64,000 nucleotides of DNA, from NCBI GenBank assembly GCA_025716815.1, contig JAIXMN010000005.1:434001-498000 (forward strand), given 5' to 3'. Origin of the DNA: Dichotomocladium elegans (lineage: Eukaryota > Mucoromycota > Mucoromycetes > Mucorales > Lichtheimiaceae). Position numbers and translations under genes: made by a program. The notes under the pieces are model-generated. The model searched no databases. It was not told the DNA's origin and saw nothing but the letters and a program-made list of their open reading frames with translations. Position 1 is the stretch's first letter, and the number at the start of each line of letters is the position of its first letter. Positions 1 to 11,259 of this stretch are shown one piece after another.

Positions 1-255
1 GACCGTCGGCGGCGTTTCTATCGGTCGGAGGTGGCCACCAAAGCACACGAGATCACCATCGCGGCTTCATTGGCATCCATCCAGGACAGGGTCCGCCGCG
101 ACGGGATCAAAATAGGCAGTTATCCACTCTGGGGAAATGCCGACGCAAGCGTCGTGGTCAGCGTCGTCGGTAAGGATGAGCATGCGGTGAACGCGGTCGC
201 GGCAGAGGTTGCGAAAGAAATTGGTGGGTGGGAATATCATCCTGCGCGTCTCTGA
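1..255 (+). CDS. C-terminal fragment of a MoaB/CinA-type molybdopterin-binding-like protein
   Basis: The reading frame is open from the first base and ends with TGA at 253-255, so only the last 84 residues are present. They contain an alternation of hydrophobic and charged residues with the motif IGSYP, followed by VVVSVVGKD and a helix ending EIGG. This resembles the C-terminal part of fungal proteins with a MoaB/Mog/CinA (PF00994) fold related to the N-terminal half of animal FAD synthase. The IGSYP signature is the main reason for the call. The start lies outside the window, so catalytic status cannot be judged. A GTG at 31 could be taken for a start but the frame continues upstream of it. 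Confidence 0.5.
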   Translation, partial: DRRRRFYRSEVATKAHEITIAASLASIQDRVRRDGIKIGSYPLWGNADASVVVSVVGKDEHAVNAVAAEVAKEIGGWEYHPARL

Positions 256-1162
256 AACATTCCTTCCCCCCCAAAAAAAATAAAAATGTCTTTTTCATTA
301 CTCAATGATGGGACGCTACGTACTTGGGCAAAACGCATGCTGGCTCTGCAGGGCAGCTGAAGCTATTGTAAAATTACTATACTATAGCGCACCAAGAGTC
401 GATACCGCGAGGGAAACTGCCGGGGTTTCAGCAAAGCCGTTTGGTTTTGAAGACGAGAAAGCCAAAGTGGACAAACAGCCGGAACGGGTTCGGGCGGATC
501 AAGGTGTAAGATAACATCAAGAAGCCCAGACGGATTTGGGGTCCGCATAGAAGCATTGGCCGTCCTCCACCCCCCACCCCCAAACCATCTGGTTCTGCAC
601 CTTTTCTGTGGGTTAGTAAGCTTGCAGAATGAACACTCAGATAGGCTGTGGAGGCAAGGAGCCCTGGCCGACTGAAGGTATCGTTCTTTCCCTTTTGGGA
701 ACAGTTGTAAGCTCTAAAGATAGCTTGGAGATCAGTCAATTAGACAAAAGAGAGATATGAACATGAATTTTGTGTTACATGTGGGATCGAACTATTGTCA
801 TTATTAACTAGTGCCAGTACAAAAAAGATAATGAGGAGTCGTTGCTGAAAGCACGTCTAGCGTGAGAGAAAAATTAAAGATCTGGAATTTCATTGTTTCC
901 CTTATACAAGAATGACAAGAACAGATGCCATGATGCAGTGAATTATTTTATCCATCTATCCCCAAATGGCGCTTTTCATATGGAACTTGTGTATTCGACT
1001 TCAATTTGGAACGGTCCAATAAGCGAGATGAGGGCCCCGATTCAAGCAAGCTATGCAACTTTGACTCTCCGCTGATGCATCCCCATTCTTCCCTTCTCAC
1101 ATTCAGCCTTTCTCCTCATTCTTCTCACTCACCTTCAGGGACCCACATTCTCATTTCTCACC
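256..1162. other. Intergenic stretch without a recognisable gene
   Basis: Only short ORFs with no recognisable motif occur here on either strand. The stretch has several homopolymer runs (C and A tracts near 270 and 570-590). I see no tRNA-like boxes or repeats shared with the rest of the window. Confidence 0.5.
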
Positions 1163-1975
1163 ATGAGGCCTTTGAATCGACCTCCCTTTCTGCCATCGCC
1201 TCGACAACCTCACGATTCGGTACGCTGGTTCGTCATTGGCGCTTATCAAGCCGGTTGCTCGACGTCAAGGATAAGCGACATGACTCATTTGAGCGAGAAT
1301 GCCGTGAGGAACATTGTTCGCAACTTCCAGCATACGGGGTCTCCTTCCCACCGGAGAATAATGGTCAGCGGTAAGCGCAGTGGAGGAGGCTTGCACAAAT
1401 CGAAAGGTGAGGTGAATAATGAGGTGCACTCCAACACACACGACACACACACACAAATATATATATACACCTCTACACAATGCATATACGCATATGCAAC
1501 TATACCCATACACACAATATATACACCTATATATATATCTATATCTATATATATATACAACATATTATGAAATTACAAAAGGCCCTCGTAATACGGATTT
1601 AATAACGGCTCAAGATGTAATCCAGCATGTGTTGCAACAAACACAAGACAATAGCAACGATGACATTGAGGTTCGGTTAGATATGCTGACAAGGAAACAT
1701 GTGTCACAGGAGCGGGGGAAAAAGAGAGAGAGAGGACTGACTAATTGATTTTTGTTTATCTACAGCAACAAGTATGGACGGAAGAGGACGACCGTGCGCT
1801 TTTACATTTTGTCCTGTCGCGCCTAAATGGCATACGATGGCATGATAGTAGATGGCAGCAGCTTGAGTCGACTTTGGATGGAAGACACACCGCCCGTGAA
1901 TGTCAAGAACGATGGGAAACCATGCGACCCATTTTGCTTGAAACAATTAATCTTTCAGGGACACAGGGTTGGTAA
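1163..1975 (+). CDS. Small HTH plus Myb/SANT-domain protein
   Basis: Three exons can be joined in frame: 1163-1406, 1582-1700 and 1766-1975 (190 aa). The first exon encodes a homeodomain-like helix-turn-helix of the kind found at the N-terminus of Tc1-type transposases (RWFVIGAYQAG, then ISDMTHLSENAVRNIVRNF). The last exon encodes a Myb/SANT repeat (VWTEEDDRALLHFV, then RWQQLESTLDGRHTARECQERW) with the spaced tryptophans typical of Myb. Intron 1 holds a CA/TA microsatellite (about 1435-1560). Both domains bind DNA in their families, so a transcription-factor or domesticated-transposase role is plausible but inferred. It ends about 160 bp upstream of the 2.14 kb transposon. The protein may continue in a further exon that I could not place. 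Confidence 0.6.
1435..1560. repeat. CA/TA-rich microsatellite in an intron
   Basis: Alternating CA and TA dinucleotide runs fill most of the predicted first intron of the HTH/Myb gene. They produce spurious ORFs full of Tyr, Ile and Thr on both strands. Confidence 0.75.
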
Positions 1976-2335
1976 AGAGAAAAAAAAACAAAACTCCATG
2001 ACGCAATGATACTGTATTTCCTTATTCCCATTTCTTGCCAACCCTCGACCTCTTCCAAGCTTATCCTAATACAACTCTATAATTGTTTGAATTCTTGGTC
2101 AGAGAAAGAGTGCGGAAAGTGAATGTGGAAAGAGATGGTAATAAATGATATTTATTTTTTGTATGGTGGTAAACGCGATAAGGTTACTAGATCTGCAGAA
2201 TATCATGTAGTAAATTTGTCGCATCAATAGGTAAAACGATTTCGGATCCACGGATTGGAACATGCTGAGCAACAAAAAACATCACCTCTTCTCCATACCC
2301 TTTAACCTGCCTCGGAAGAGTACTGTAGTATGGGT

Positions 2336-2355
2336 GTCCTGGCGATAATCAGGAC
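2336..2355 (+). repeat. Subterminal stem-loop of element E1
   Basis: GTCCTG and CAGGAC form a perfect 6-bp stem around the 8-nt loop GCGATAAT. Other members of this transposon family have a stem-loop at the same relative place with different stem bases but a similar loop. Confidence 0.75.
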
Positions 2356-2623
2356 CGAAGATGCGGAGGAGGTCAGCAGCGATAGGGGAACAGACCAGTG
2401 GCGGCGGCGAAAAGGAATAAAAGGAGCGGAAGGGTGTCCAAGACCTTGTCTCTTCCATGGCTCATCAAGTAATGGAACGAGTGGTCAATCTACAAGGAAC
2501 TGTGGATGTTCGATTGCAATAAAAGGAATTTAGCATGATAGTGGACATACCGGACAAAACCATGGAAGAGAGGGTCATGATGTAGTTGAATAGCAGATTG
2601 CTCACCTGTCCCATTATTTATAG

Positions 2624-3560
2624 GAATTCAAGGATCATACTCGATACGTCAAGGAGCTTATTCCGTACATCACAGGCCTGAGCCGGGCGGGTCATGAAGA
2701 AATATCAGGTCAATGTGTAGCCGTCGACCCAGGCCGACGAGACCTTGTGTACTGCGTGCACGAGGAATCAACAGTTATCGCGCCTCGACGGTTCCGATAT
2801 ACCAAATCCCAGCAGGACAAGGCACGCCAGAGCAAAAAGTTTCCGTCGGTGGAAGAAGCAGCAGCACAGCAACCTGAAGTTGCATTTGCGGAGCACCGCC
2901 TGTCTGAGGAGCGAAGCCGCACACTGTTTTCTGGATGACTTTTCCACCCCACTTTCTCCGTGTAAGATCCGATGCTTCTGACATTCTCCAAGGGTCTTAT
3001 AGTCATACCATGATCTTTTCTCTTTTGAAAACTCCCCCCTGTCAGCTTATTTCAACTGATATTTAAGCTTGTCCAGGGCTTGAAAGAGAAGTTTGGCAGC
3101 ACTGCCGTCTTCATTTTCGGGAACTGGTCAGTTCCTATGACTCAATCCCATGAGCCCATACGCGGTTAAGGGGTTCAGAGAACTCCTGCGGAAGCATGGG
3201 TTCGAGGTGTACCTCATAGACGAGTTTAAAACCACCAAGTGCTGTCCATCCTGCAATAATGAGAACCTTGCAAAATTCAGGACGGTATTGAATCCTCGGC
3301 GACACCAGCAGCAGCAGCAGCAGCCGCAGCAACCGCGGCCCCCATGTCCTTTGTCACCGTCTTTGAGGTACAAAGTTCATTCTTGCGTCCTTTGTGTATT
3401 CGAAAGCCTAGTGAATTCATTGACCTCTGTACTGTAGATGTCACAGCATACTGCGCACCGAAGACAGCGGTCCAGTACGTCGGATGTGGAACCGGGATCT
3501 TGCGGTCAAGTGCCAGAAAGATTTTGGAGGGGCCGCTGTCCACCCCCCCAAGGCGTCGAC
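2624..3560 (+). pseudogene. Decayed Fanzor (TnpB-like RNA-guided nuclease) relic
   Basis: Homologous along its length to the Fanzor at 59.7-61.9 kb. Visible are the RuvC-I strand (VAVDPGRRDLVYC, about 2718), a following basic helix (RRFRYTKSQQDKAR), the KFGSTAVFIFGNW segment (about 3090), the zinc-ribbon half CCPSC in GFEVYLIDEFKTTKCCPSC (about 3200-3255) and the RuvC-III motif WNRDLAVKC (3487-3513). These lie in different frames separated by stops and frameshifts. The N-terminal half of the protein is missing: the family repeat at 2390-2620 runs almost straight into the RuvC-I exon. Fanzors are eukaryotic relatives of TnpB and Cas12 that cut DNA guided by an omega-RNA. This copy cannot encode a working enzyme. 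Confidence 0.8.
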
Positions 3561-3639
3561 ACGCAGCACCTATAGCATGGGAGGACGCGATATCATATAC
3601 AATCAACACAGGCTTATGCTCTTCATTTATTAGATATGC

Positions 3640-3985
3640 TGTCAAGGTCCTTTTCATACTGTCATGCCCATTGCGGTGCTGCACGAATATAGACCTTATC
3701 ATTGCCGGTGTACATTGTGTAGCCCCGCTTAAAGTCTGCTACTTTCATCTAGACCCCTTTCGCTTGGTGGACATACGCAGCAGTAAGGTCAGGGTCACCC
3801 TTGCAAGATAGACCACGCAGATATTCTGTGTGAGAACAAACGGATTGAAGAGAGCATTATTTACTCTTCAACGGCATACTCCGTAGATTCGAGGCCAGCC
3901 ATGCTCACCAACATGGCCTTGCCCATCGTTAAAAAAAAAGGGGGAGGGGGGGCGCAAAACCCAAGCTAATATTTTTAGCCAAGCT
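3640..3985 (-). pseudogene. N-terminal fragment of a Tc1-like transposase
   Basis: The sequence aligns by eye with the N-terminal coding part of the copies at 47.9-48.1 kb and 57.86-58.15 kb. Shared features are the region encoding CSHTEYLRS and the downstream DTDIRM segment. It lies on the minus strand with its N-terminal side to the right, next to the right end of element E1. The catalytic part is deleted, so this is a remnant only. Confidence 0.65.
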
Positions 3986-4126
3986 TCTTTTGTGCGACAT
4001 CTTTCGCTGTGTACATGCGACGTTTGCTTTGTCATTGCGCGTAAAGTTTTCGGGGGGGGGGCAGACACGACTTCAGAATTGCTAGGACATGAGCTTCAAT
4101 TTTGGGAAGACGGTGTATAGTGGATA

Positions 4127-5559
4127 TTAGCTCCAAGTGACGATTGGCTGAAAGAAAAGAAAACTACGTACAGAATGCAATTCCAATAGGCTCGAATTGA
4201 CATGGCATTTTCTAAATTCCTGGTATCCGTTACCTACATATGTAACCTCTCCTCCATTTTTTTTTCGCTTTTCTTCTTGTAAGTTGCGACTATCAGATAC
4301 CGACGAAGCCGAATACCTCAATCTTCGAACATACCAGGGCGGCCGGGTCGAGAATTACACCCGCCCATGAAGCAAGACGAGTTTATGAGAAGGAAGACCA
4401 CCACTTCAATCACGATCGGCGCTCCTATTCATATCCGGGAGGTCGAACATGCACCATTTATTGTGTTCAATCATACGCGACACTAAAGAGCATGTGGACA
4501 TAGCATCATCGTGTCGAAAGGAAGAATGGGCCTATGTAGGTATGTTGTATACTTATATTAAACAATAGAGGCGAAAGAGCTCTTTTCAGGGAAGAAACAA
4601 AAAGAAAAGAAACAGCAGCCTTTGCCCTCTTCAGTATCGTGCTCAGGCTGCCCTTGGAACGATGCACAGTTCACGTATTACCCTTCGGAAGTCTTTACTC
4701 CATGATTTACATGGAGAGAGTATACGAAACAAAAGGAAGGGAGAGATGGTGATGCAAAGAGAGAGAAGAAAAGGACCACAAGGAGCTTTGCGTATGTCAT
4801 TGGGATATTCATCCCTTTATCAGTATGAAAATGACAGGGGTGGGCTGGAGGAGAAGAAACGGGCCTATATGGACAAGTTGCATACTTCTAAACGTAGAAC
4901 GTGTACAGTATATCCTCCTTAATAAACACACAACATCGAACTATTGGATAAAACCTCCTGTGTGGGATTGAGATAGTGTAGGCTAATGTCCCCTAGTGGC
5001 TTGTTTAGTAGGCGTTCGCAACCGAAGCAAAATGAGTGCTTATGTGCGTGTGAGTGAGCACTATCCGGGTGGCAGAAAGGAGAGCGGGATAGTGTTCAAT
5101 TTAACAATGCAGGTACAAAACACTCTTTACTAACCTTACTCGTATTCGTATGCTCCCCCTCCTGTGCGTTCTCTCCCTGCCATAGATATACTGCAGCTTC
5201 GATTATTTCAGCACCTGGCGGGTCCGTTGTCCATCATCATCATAAACTGAGTAGTTTTTACGCGTTTATAGATAACAAGATTTCGTTATCGTGATTGGGC
5301 TGGAATCTGTCAGTACGAAATTCACAATATCACTCTGTCCCCTGTTCATCTCCGTCAGTCCGGGTTGATGTTCTTCTTTCTTATAGATGGTCCCAGCCAG
5401 TGCTACATAGCCAGTTGGGGTATGTTCTGAAGATAGACGGTGCGAATTATATATTTTATAATTTTGATAACAGCAGAATAGATATCAACAAGCAAGGAGT
5501 GATTCGATTCTACACCACTTGTGATAAAATATGCTTTCTATATACTTCTAATGACGGAG
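4127..5559. other. Intergenic stretch, no confident gene
   Basis: Short ORFs occur, for example at 4290-4480 and 4662-4922, but none has a recognisable motif or a convincing splice partner. The region downstream of 4286 has two overlapping frames that read like protein for about 50 residues each, which may be leftover coding DNA. Nothing here matches the transposon family of the window. Confidence 0.4.
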
Positions 5560-5960
5560 CTAATCATGGTGGAATGATGGACTGTATGCGGGCGGTGGTG
5601 GATCGATGACCATTTGATAATGACACCAGATTTGCTGCTGTTGCTGTTGTTGTTGTTGTTGTTGCTCCTGGTACTGGTGATGATGATGGTGGTGATGATG
5701 GTCACTTTGGCCCATCAAGATTTCTTTCACTGTTGGCGCAGAAGGAGCCAGTGCACCTGCTGCATTCAAAAGTTCTTTATCATCCTCGTTTTCTTCGTCT
5801 TCGTGCTCAATCGTGCTTGAAGACAAAGTCGACATTGTTGTTGTGGTTGCTGTTGCTGCTGCGGCAGCTTCATTGCGATAGTTTTCCGTAACTCTCGTAT
5901 TATAATAGTATTTATCTTTATCGCATTCTATGGCGCTGCAGACGTCATCATCATTATCCG

Positions 5961-5993
<33 letters not shown>

Positions 5994-6219
5994 GGGAATA
6001 GATGTCTTTTTGAGCCCAGGTTTCTCGCCCTTGCGACCGAGCACAGCAGTGCCAGTAGAGATAAATGCCGAAGCCGAGAGCAAAGGCAAGCACCAGGCCG
6101 CCGGTGAGAGATAGGACGACGACGAGAGTTCGAAGCTGAGTTTCGTCGCTGTGGATCGATCTCAAGACTGTCGTCATGTCAGGCGGCTCGGCCGCAAGAA
6201 TAGCGGTAGAATCTGTCAT
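5560..6219 (-). CDS. Single-pass membrane protein with PPAY motif (possible Rsp5/Nedd4 adaptor)
   Basis: A single exon encodes 219 aa. Residues about 30-57 form one hydrophobic membrane segment (LVVVLSLTGGLVLAFALGF...) followed by two cysteines and basic residues, so the N-terminus is short and the long tail is probably cytosolic. The tail is low complexity: poly-Ser, an acidic stretch, poly-Ala/Thr, eight histidines and eleven glutamines, then DPPPPAYSP close to the C-terminus. PPxY motifs bind the WW domains of Rsp5/Nedd4 ubiquitin ligases, and fungal Rsp5 adaptors are often small membrane proteins of this layout. The adaptor role is inference from topology and motif; I do not recognise a specific orthologue. 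It is transcribed towards the E1 element and lies 270 bp from the SDR gene on the same strand. Confidence 0.7.
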
Positions 6220-6489
6220 TTAACACATTTACCAGAGTCTGAACGTGTGTAGAGAGAGAGAGTGAGAGTGAGAGAAAAGAGGAAGGGGAAGGGATAAACA
6301 ACTAGTCTTTGAGCCTTCATCCTACTGTTATCCTTCCCCTTTTTCTTTCCTTCCTCCTCAATCCCTTCCTTCCCTCCTCTCCCCCCAACCTCCACCGCTT
6401 CTCTCCTCCTCCTACTTCTCCCCCACCCCAACGCACCAAGCCCTAATCCAGTTCCAGATTGGATTCGCGTCGTAACCGTTTCATTGTTA

Positions 6490-7584
<1,095 letters not shown>

Positions 7585-7823
7585 GTCGTAGCAGGTTAAT
7601 CAAAAGGCAAAAAAAAAAATTGAGGCGTGATTTCAAATAAAAATCAGGGAGAAGTGCGTCTTTGCAAGGATGCCAAAAGATATACTTAAAAGTCAAGGAC
7701 GTAAAAAGTGTTCACGTTGGAATATACATGGGGAAGATATAATAAAAAATAATGACAGAAGTGAAGAGAAGCAAGGGGAGAGAGAGAGAGAGAGAGCAGT
7801 ATTGCACGCATTGCGCATATATA

Positions 7824-9998
7824 TCAGTTGCGCTTGCGATTACCACGTCTGAATTTCGTACCGCCGGCTGCTGAGGGCGAGGTATGGCTAGTCGTGCTCA
7901 CTTGCTGGGAAAGCAATTTGATTTTTCCTAGGAGTTCGTTAGCACTGGGGATCAATGGGGTCTGATTGCTAGTAGTGGGAAGAGGGTCAGACCCTGAATG
8001 GGGCAGAGAGGGTTCAGCAGACTGGACCACATACTGTGGCACAGAAGGAATATGCTGAGGGGGGTAGCCAGTTGTGGGTAGGGCGGTAGCAGACTTGCTG
8101 CCACCAGAGGAAAGGGCGTTCAGAGTGGTAGTCAGCTGTTGCATGATTTGGCTAGGCTTGGAAATAGGAGTGTGTTGCTGCTGTTGTTGCGGCTGCGGCT
8201 GCTGTTGCGGCTGTTGTTTCTGTTGGGATTCTATGGCAGACGCCAAATTTGCAAGCTGACGTTGAATAGTTTCAATTATTGCATTGATATCCATAAGACT
8301 CGCAGTCTGCTGTTGGGCAGCAGCTTGCTTGTTGATGAGCAATTGGATCGAGTTTTGGATATTTTCAAGAGCAGAAACATCAATAATATTGCCAGATGTG
8401 CCAGCGTTGCTTGCCGGGACGGCAGCGGCAGCGGCAGAAGGTTGGGGAGCAAAAGGAAGATAACCAGACGGCGGACGTTGGTAAGGAGAGAGTGGCATTT
8501 GTTGTGCAGTAGGCACCGGGATTGCAGAATAGCCATGTGGCGGCAGTGAGGGAATAGATGGGCCTTGTGGCACTGATTGACCGTAGTAGGTCATATGCGG
8601 TGGTATCCTGGGGTTAACCGCAGCAATAGGGTGAGAAGGGAAAGAGCCCCCGATAGGAGACTGGAGGGTACGCTGCACAATCAGAACCGCATTTTCAACC
8701 GTCACTCCTTCGTACTCTATAGAAGAATAAAGTATGAAAAAAAGATTGCTAAATGAACCAAGAATAAAGTGCGCGGGAGCCCTCATCACGATTTACCGTC
8801 ATAGCGAACGTTCGGCGCTTCTGTCTCAGTACTGCGGTCGAATACTTGGAGCTGGATGGTGCCTAGGACGTCACTATCTCTTTCAACAAGAAGAACAGCC
8901 CTTACACCCTCAACAATCATTTTCTTGATCAAGGATTCCCTGGTGGCAAGATCTGGTTGGATGAAGAGTGTGTGGATAAGGATACCACTCGTACGGAAGA
9001 CGTTCTCAATATGCCTCACGAAGCTGTGATCAGCATCACTTGTTGCAATGGTCTGCACAGTGGGGACTTCTTCACCAAAACGGCGGGAAATAGGATTGTG
9101 CTGATTCTCAAAGTGAACTGCTGCTTTTCCAGGCTCATCGTCACTTTCTGCAGGGCCACACGCGGTAGATCGTCGGTCGGAAGATGTAGAAGACGGCGAG
9201 CGAGACCTACCGCCATATCCTGCTTTGTAATCAGCAATTCTGCTATTGACAGGATCTGCATGGCGACGTTGGGTAACTTTGACAGAGCGCGCAGTGTCTT
9301 TGGAAGAGCTATATTCTTCCCCATGCTGGCGATGGCTTATTCGGGAACGCATATCCTTTTCGCGAGACGCGTTATGTGAGTCGCGCCCATTCTGCTTGCG
9401 GGAGTCGCGGCCATTCGGCTTGTTGCGACAAACTTGGAGAACTAAGATATACACAGCAAAAACCGGGTCATGAGATATACGAAAAAAGAAAAAACGCAGC
9501 AAAGAAAACTAGTTTACCAAATTGCCAGCCTTCCAGCATTTGGCCCTGTTCACTTTTAACTGCATTTGCGCAGGACTCCACATCAGGAAACTGAATAAAT
9601 GTGTAGTTGTCTTTCGGGACGATCTCCAGTACTTCGCCATATTGGCCAAAGCGTTCAGCCAATAACTCCTCAGGAATGCGGTCAGAGGGCATGCCACGGA
9701 TGATAAGTCGTGTCGCTGCTGGGAGATCTTTTATAGATGGAGAACCTTGTCCATTTTTGGAATCATTGGCTTTACGTTGATTCTTCTTCTTGGCCTTGGT
9801 GTTAATTGTTTCGGCCTCGACCGATCGTTTCCGTTTCAAGTTCATTATTGCCGAATCGACGATGGACTCTTGAAAGGAAGATGCTGTCTCATACGAGGAT
9901 GCCGTCTCTGTCTCAACACTCGAATGGTAGTCGACATTATTCTCTGAAGCTGGTGTCTTTCGCCAGAAAGATTGGAAGGATGAGTTCATTGAAGACAC
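7824..9998 (-). CDS. NCOA5-like RRM protein
   Basis: Three exons join in frame: 9998-9518, 9441-8797 and 8716-7824 (672 aa). After a basic, lysine-rich stretch (residues about 50-90) comes an RRM (about 95-165) with RLIIRGMPSDRIPEELLAERF and YTFIQFPDVESCANAV, that is RNP2-like and RNP1-like strands. A basic/RS-like region follows. Next is a domain resembling the anticodon-binding-like fold of nuclear receptor coactivator 5 (SFVRHIENVFRTSGILIHTLF, then GVRAVLLVERDSDVLGTIQLQVF, then VTVENAVLIVQRTL). The C-terminal third is rich in Pro, Gln and Ala. In NCOA5 relatives this RRM plus pseudo-anticodon-binding pairing acts in nuclear transcription or RNA processing; the exact role here is unknown. 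Confidence 0.7.
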
Positions 9999-10121
9999 GA
10001 AGAAACAGTTATTCGTCAGAACAGCGAATAACTTTTTTTTTTTAACTACGAGAACGATTAGCCAATCATATTAGTGGGTGGTTGCTCATGACTGTTCCCG
10101 CGATTCTGGGATTTAATAATG

Positions 10122-10985
10122 CACCTACTTTTCAAACAACAAGATCTGACCTTGTCATGGTTAGCGTCGTTTGTGTACATAACTGCGCGTGGGACCTACA
10201 GTACTGTACTTTTATCTGAATTCCTATATACTTTCGCGTGGTAGCTATCCTAGACTTAATGCTACGTCCTATCGTAGCCTTAAGGAAGCTGAGATAATGT
10301 CCAGTTACAGTTCCTCTGCGCACCTTCAGACTAACCAGCCCTCTTTCTTTTCTTGATTCGTGGCTGCGGGAGTCTCAAGCTGCATATAATGATGCTGGAA
10401 TGCCTGGATTGCTCCAAAGACTGTGATTGTCTTTGCTCTTGTCTTTGGTGCTATAACCACTGAAGGAGCTGCTTTCTCTGACCATGCTATGCTGCGTTTC
10501 ATATTAATATGGAATCCAGACTCATCAAGAAAAACACAGCCTTTTTCTAAAGACGACGTCGGTCCTGTGCCATTTATGTATCTAGTTAAGGCGGTCTTGG
10601 TTCTTCGCAACTTTATTACTGTCTACGAGCTGAAACCGAGCCATTTTCAATGACAAGTTGCATTCATTCTTCATAAATCGATGGAGCGTTGTTTTGGATA
10701 CTTTGAGGCCCTCAAATCTTTGGAACAATTGCTCCATCAGCGGTCTAGGACAATAGGATTGATTGATATCGACGCATTCTAAAATAACGAGTCCTCGCTT
10801 TACGTTTCTTAAAGATGCTGTCAGGGTCGGTTTCGTACTGTACTGTCCATCGCTGGGCTAAACAAACAATGACTCCTAGCTGTTTTGCACCACCTGGTCA
10901 AGTCCAGGCTGTATCTGACAAAAACCCCTTGCTCTATACTATTTTTGCGATCCTGCGACTTCAAAACCGGGAAATACTGTATATG
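10122..10985 (-). mobile_element. Truncated Tc1-like element (copy E2)
   Basis: Contains a minus-strand transposase remnant. The segment with the first catalytic Asp is clear (FLDESGFHINMKRS, about 10545-10500), and flanking parts align with the copies at 18.9, 47.1 and 58.5 kb. The right end carries the family terminal motif (TGCGACTTCAAAAC running outwards to about 10985). The N-terminal coding part and most of the C-terminal part with the other catalytic residues are missing. The subterminal stem-loop and purine-rich block are absent. It sits between the NCOA5-like gene and the zinc-finger gene. A non-functional relic. Confidence 0.7.
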
Positions 10986-11027
10986 TTACATTTGCTTTGC
11001 TATATGGCGCAAACATTTTATGTATTA

Positions 11028-11228
11028 TTAAAATTTGTTATTTGGGAGATGATTATGACCATTAGCAACGCCAGCGACTGCGTCTGTCGTACTCATCACA
11101 GGCACCTGCTGTTGTGGATGTTCGAAAGGGGTATATGCTTGCTGCTGATTCTGGTGGTTTTGCTGCTGCGAAGCCATAGGGTGTGGAGAAAATGAAGTAA
11201 TATGAATGAATGGATGATGACGCTGTTG

Positions 11229-11259
<31 letters not shown>

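Larger units (their letters stand above)
2139..4126. mobile_element. Composite Tc1-like transposon carrying a Fanzor relic (copy E1)
   Basis: The left end (2139-2250) and right end (about 3985-4126) match the two ends of the 57.7-63.07 kb element. The left end shares the block with TTTGTCGCATCAATAGG. The right end shares the block around TTTTGTGCGACATC and the CGACTTCAGAA motif. The right edge also matches the edge at 34.89 kb (ATTTTGG, then GGTGTATA). Inside, in order, are a perfect stem-loop (2336-2355), a conserved purine-rich block (about 2390-2620), a Fanzor relic on the plus strand and a Tc1-like transposase fragment on the minus strand. The order and orientations equal those of the 57.7 kb copy read in reverse. 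All coding parts are broken, so the element is dead. Edges are estimates from alignment by eye. Confidence 0.75.

Noticed and set aside
31..255. A complete small protein starting with GTG at position 31
   Set aside because: The frame is open to the left edge of the window, so this is the tail of a longer gene.
5614..5820. Leu/Met/Val-rich plus-strand ORF that looks like a membrane protein
   Set aside because: It mirrors the CAG and CAT repeats of the minus-strand PPAY protein and has no independent support.
8074..8549. Plus-strand ORFs rich in Cys and Leu across the NCOA5-like gene
   Set aside because: They are the antisense reading of glutamine and alanine codon repeats in the real minus-strand exon.
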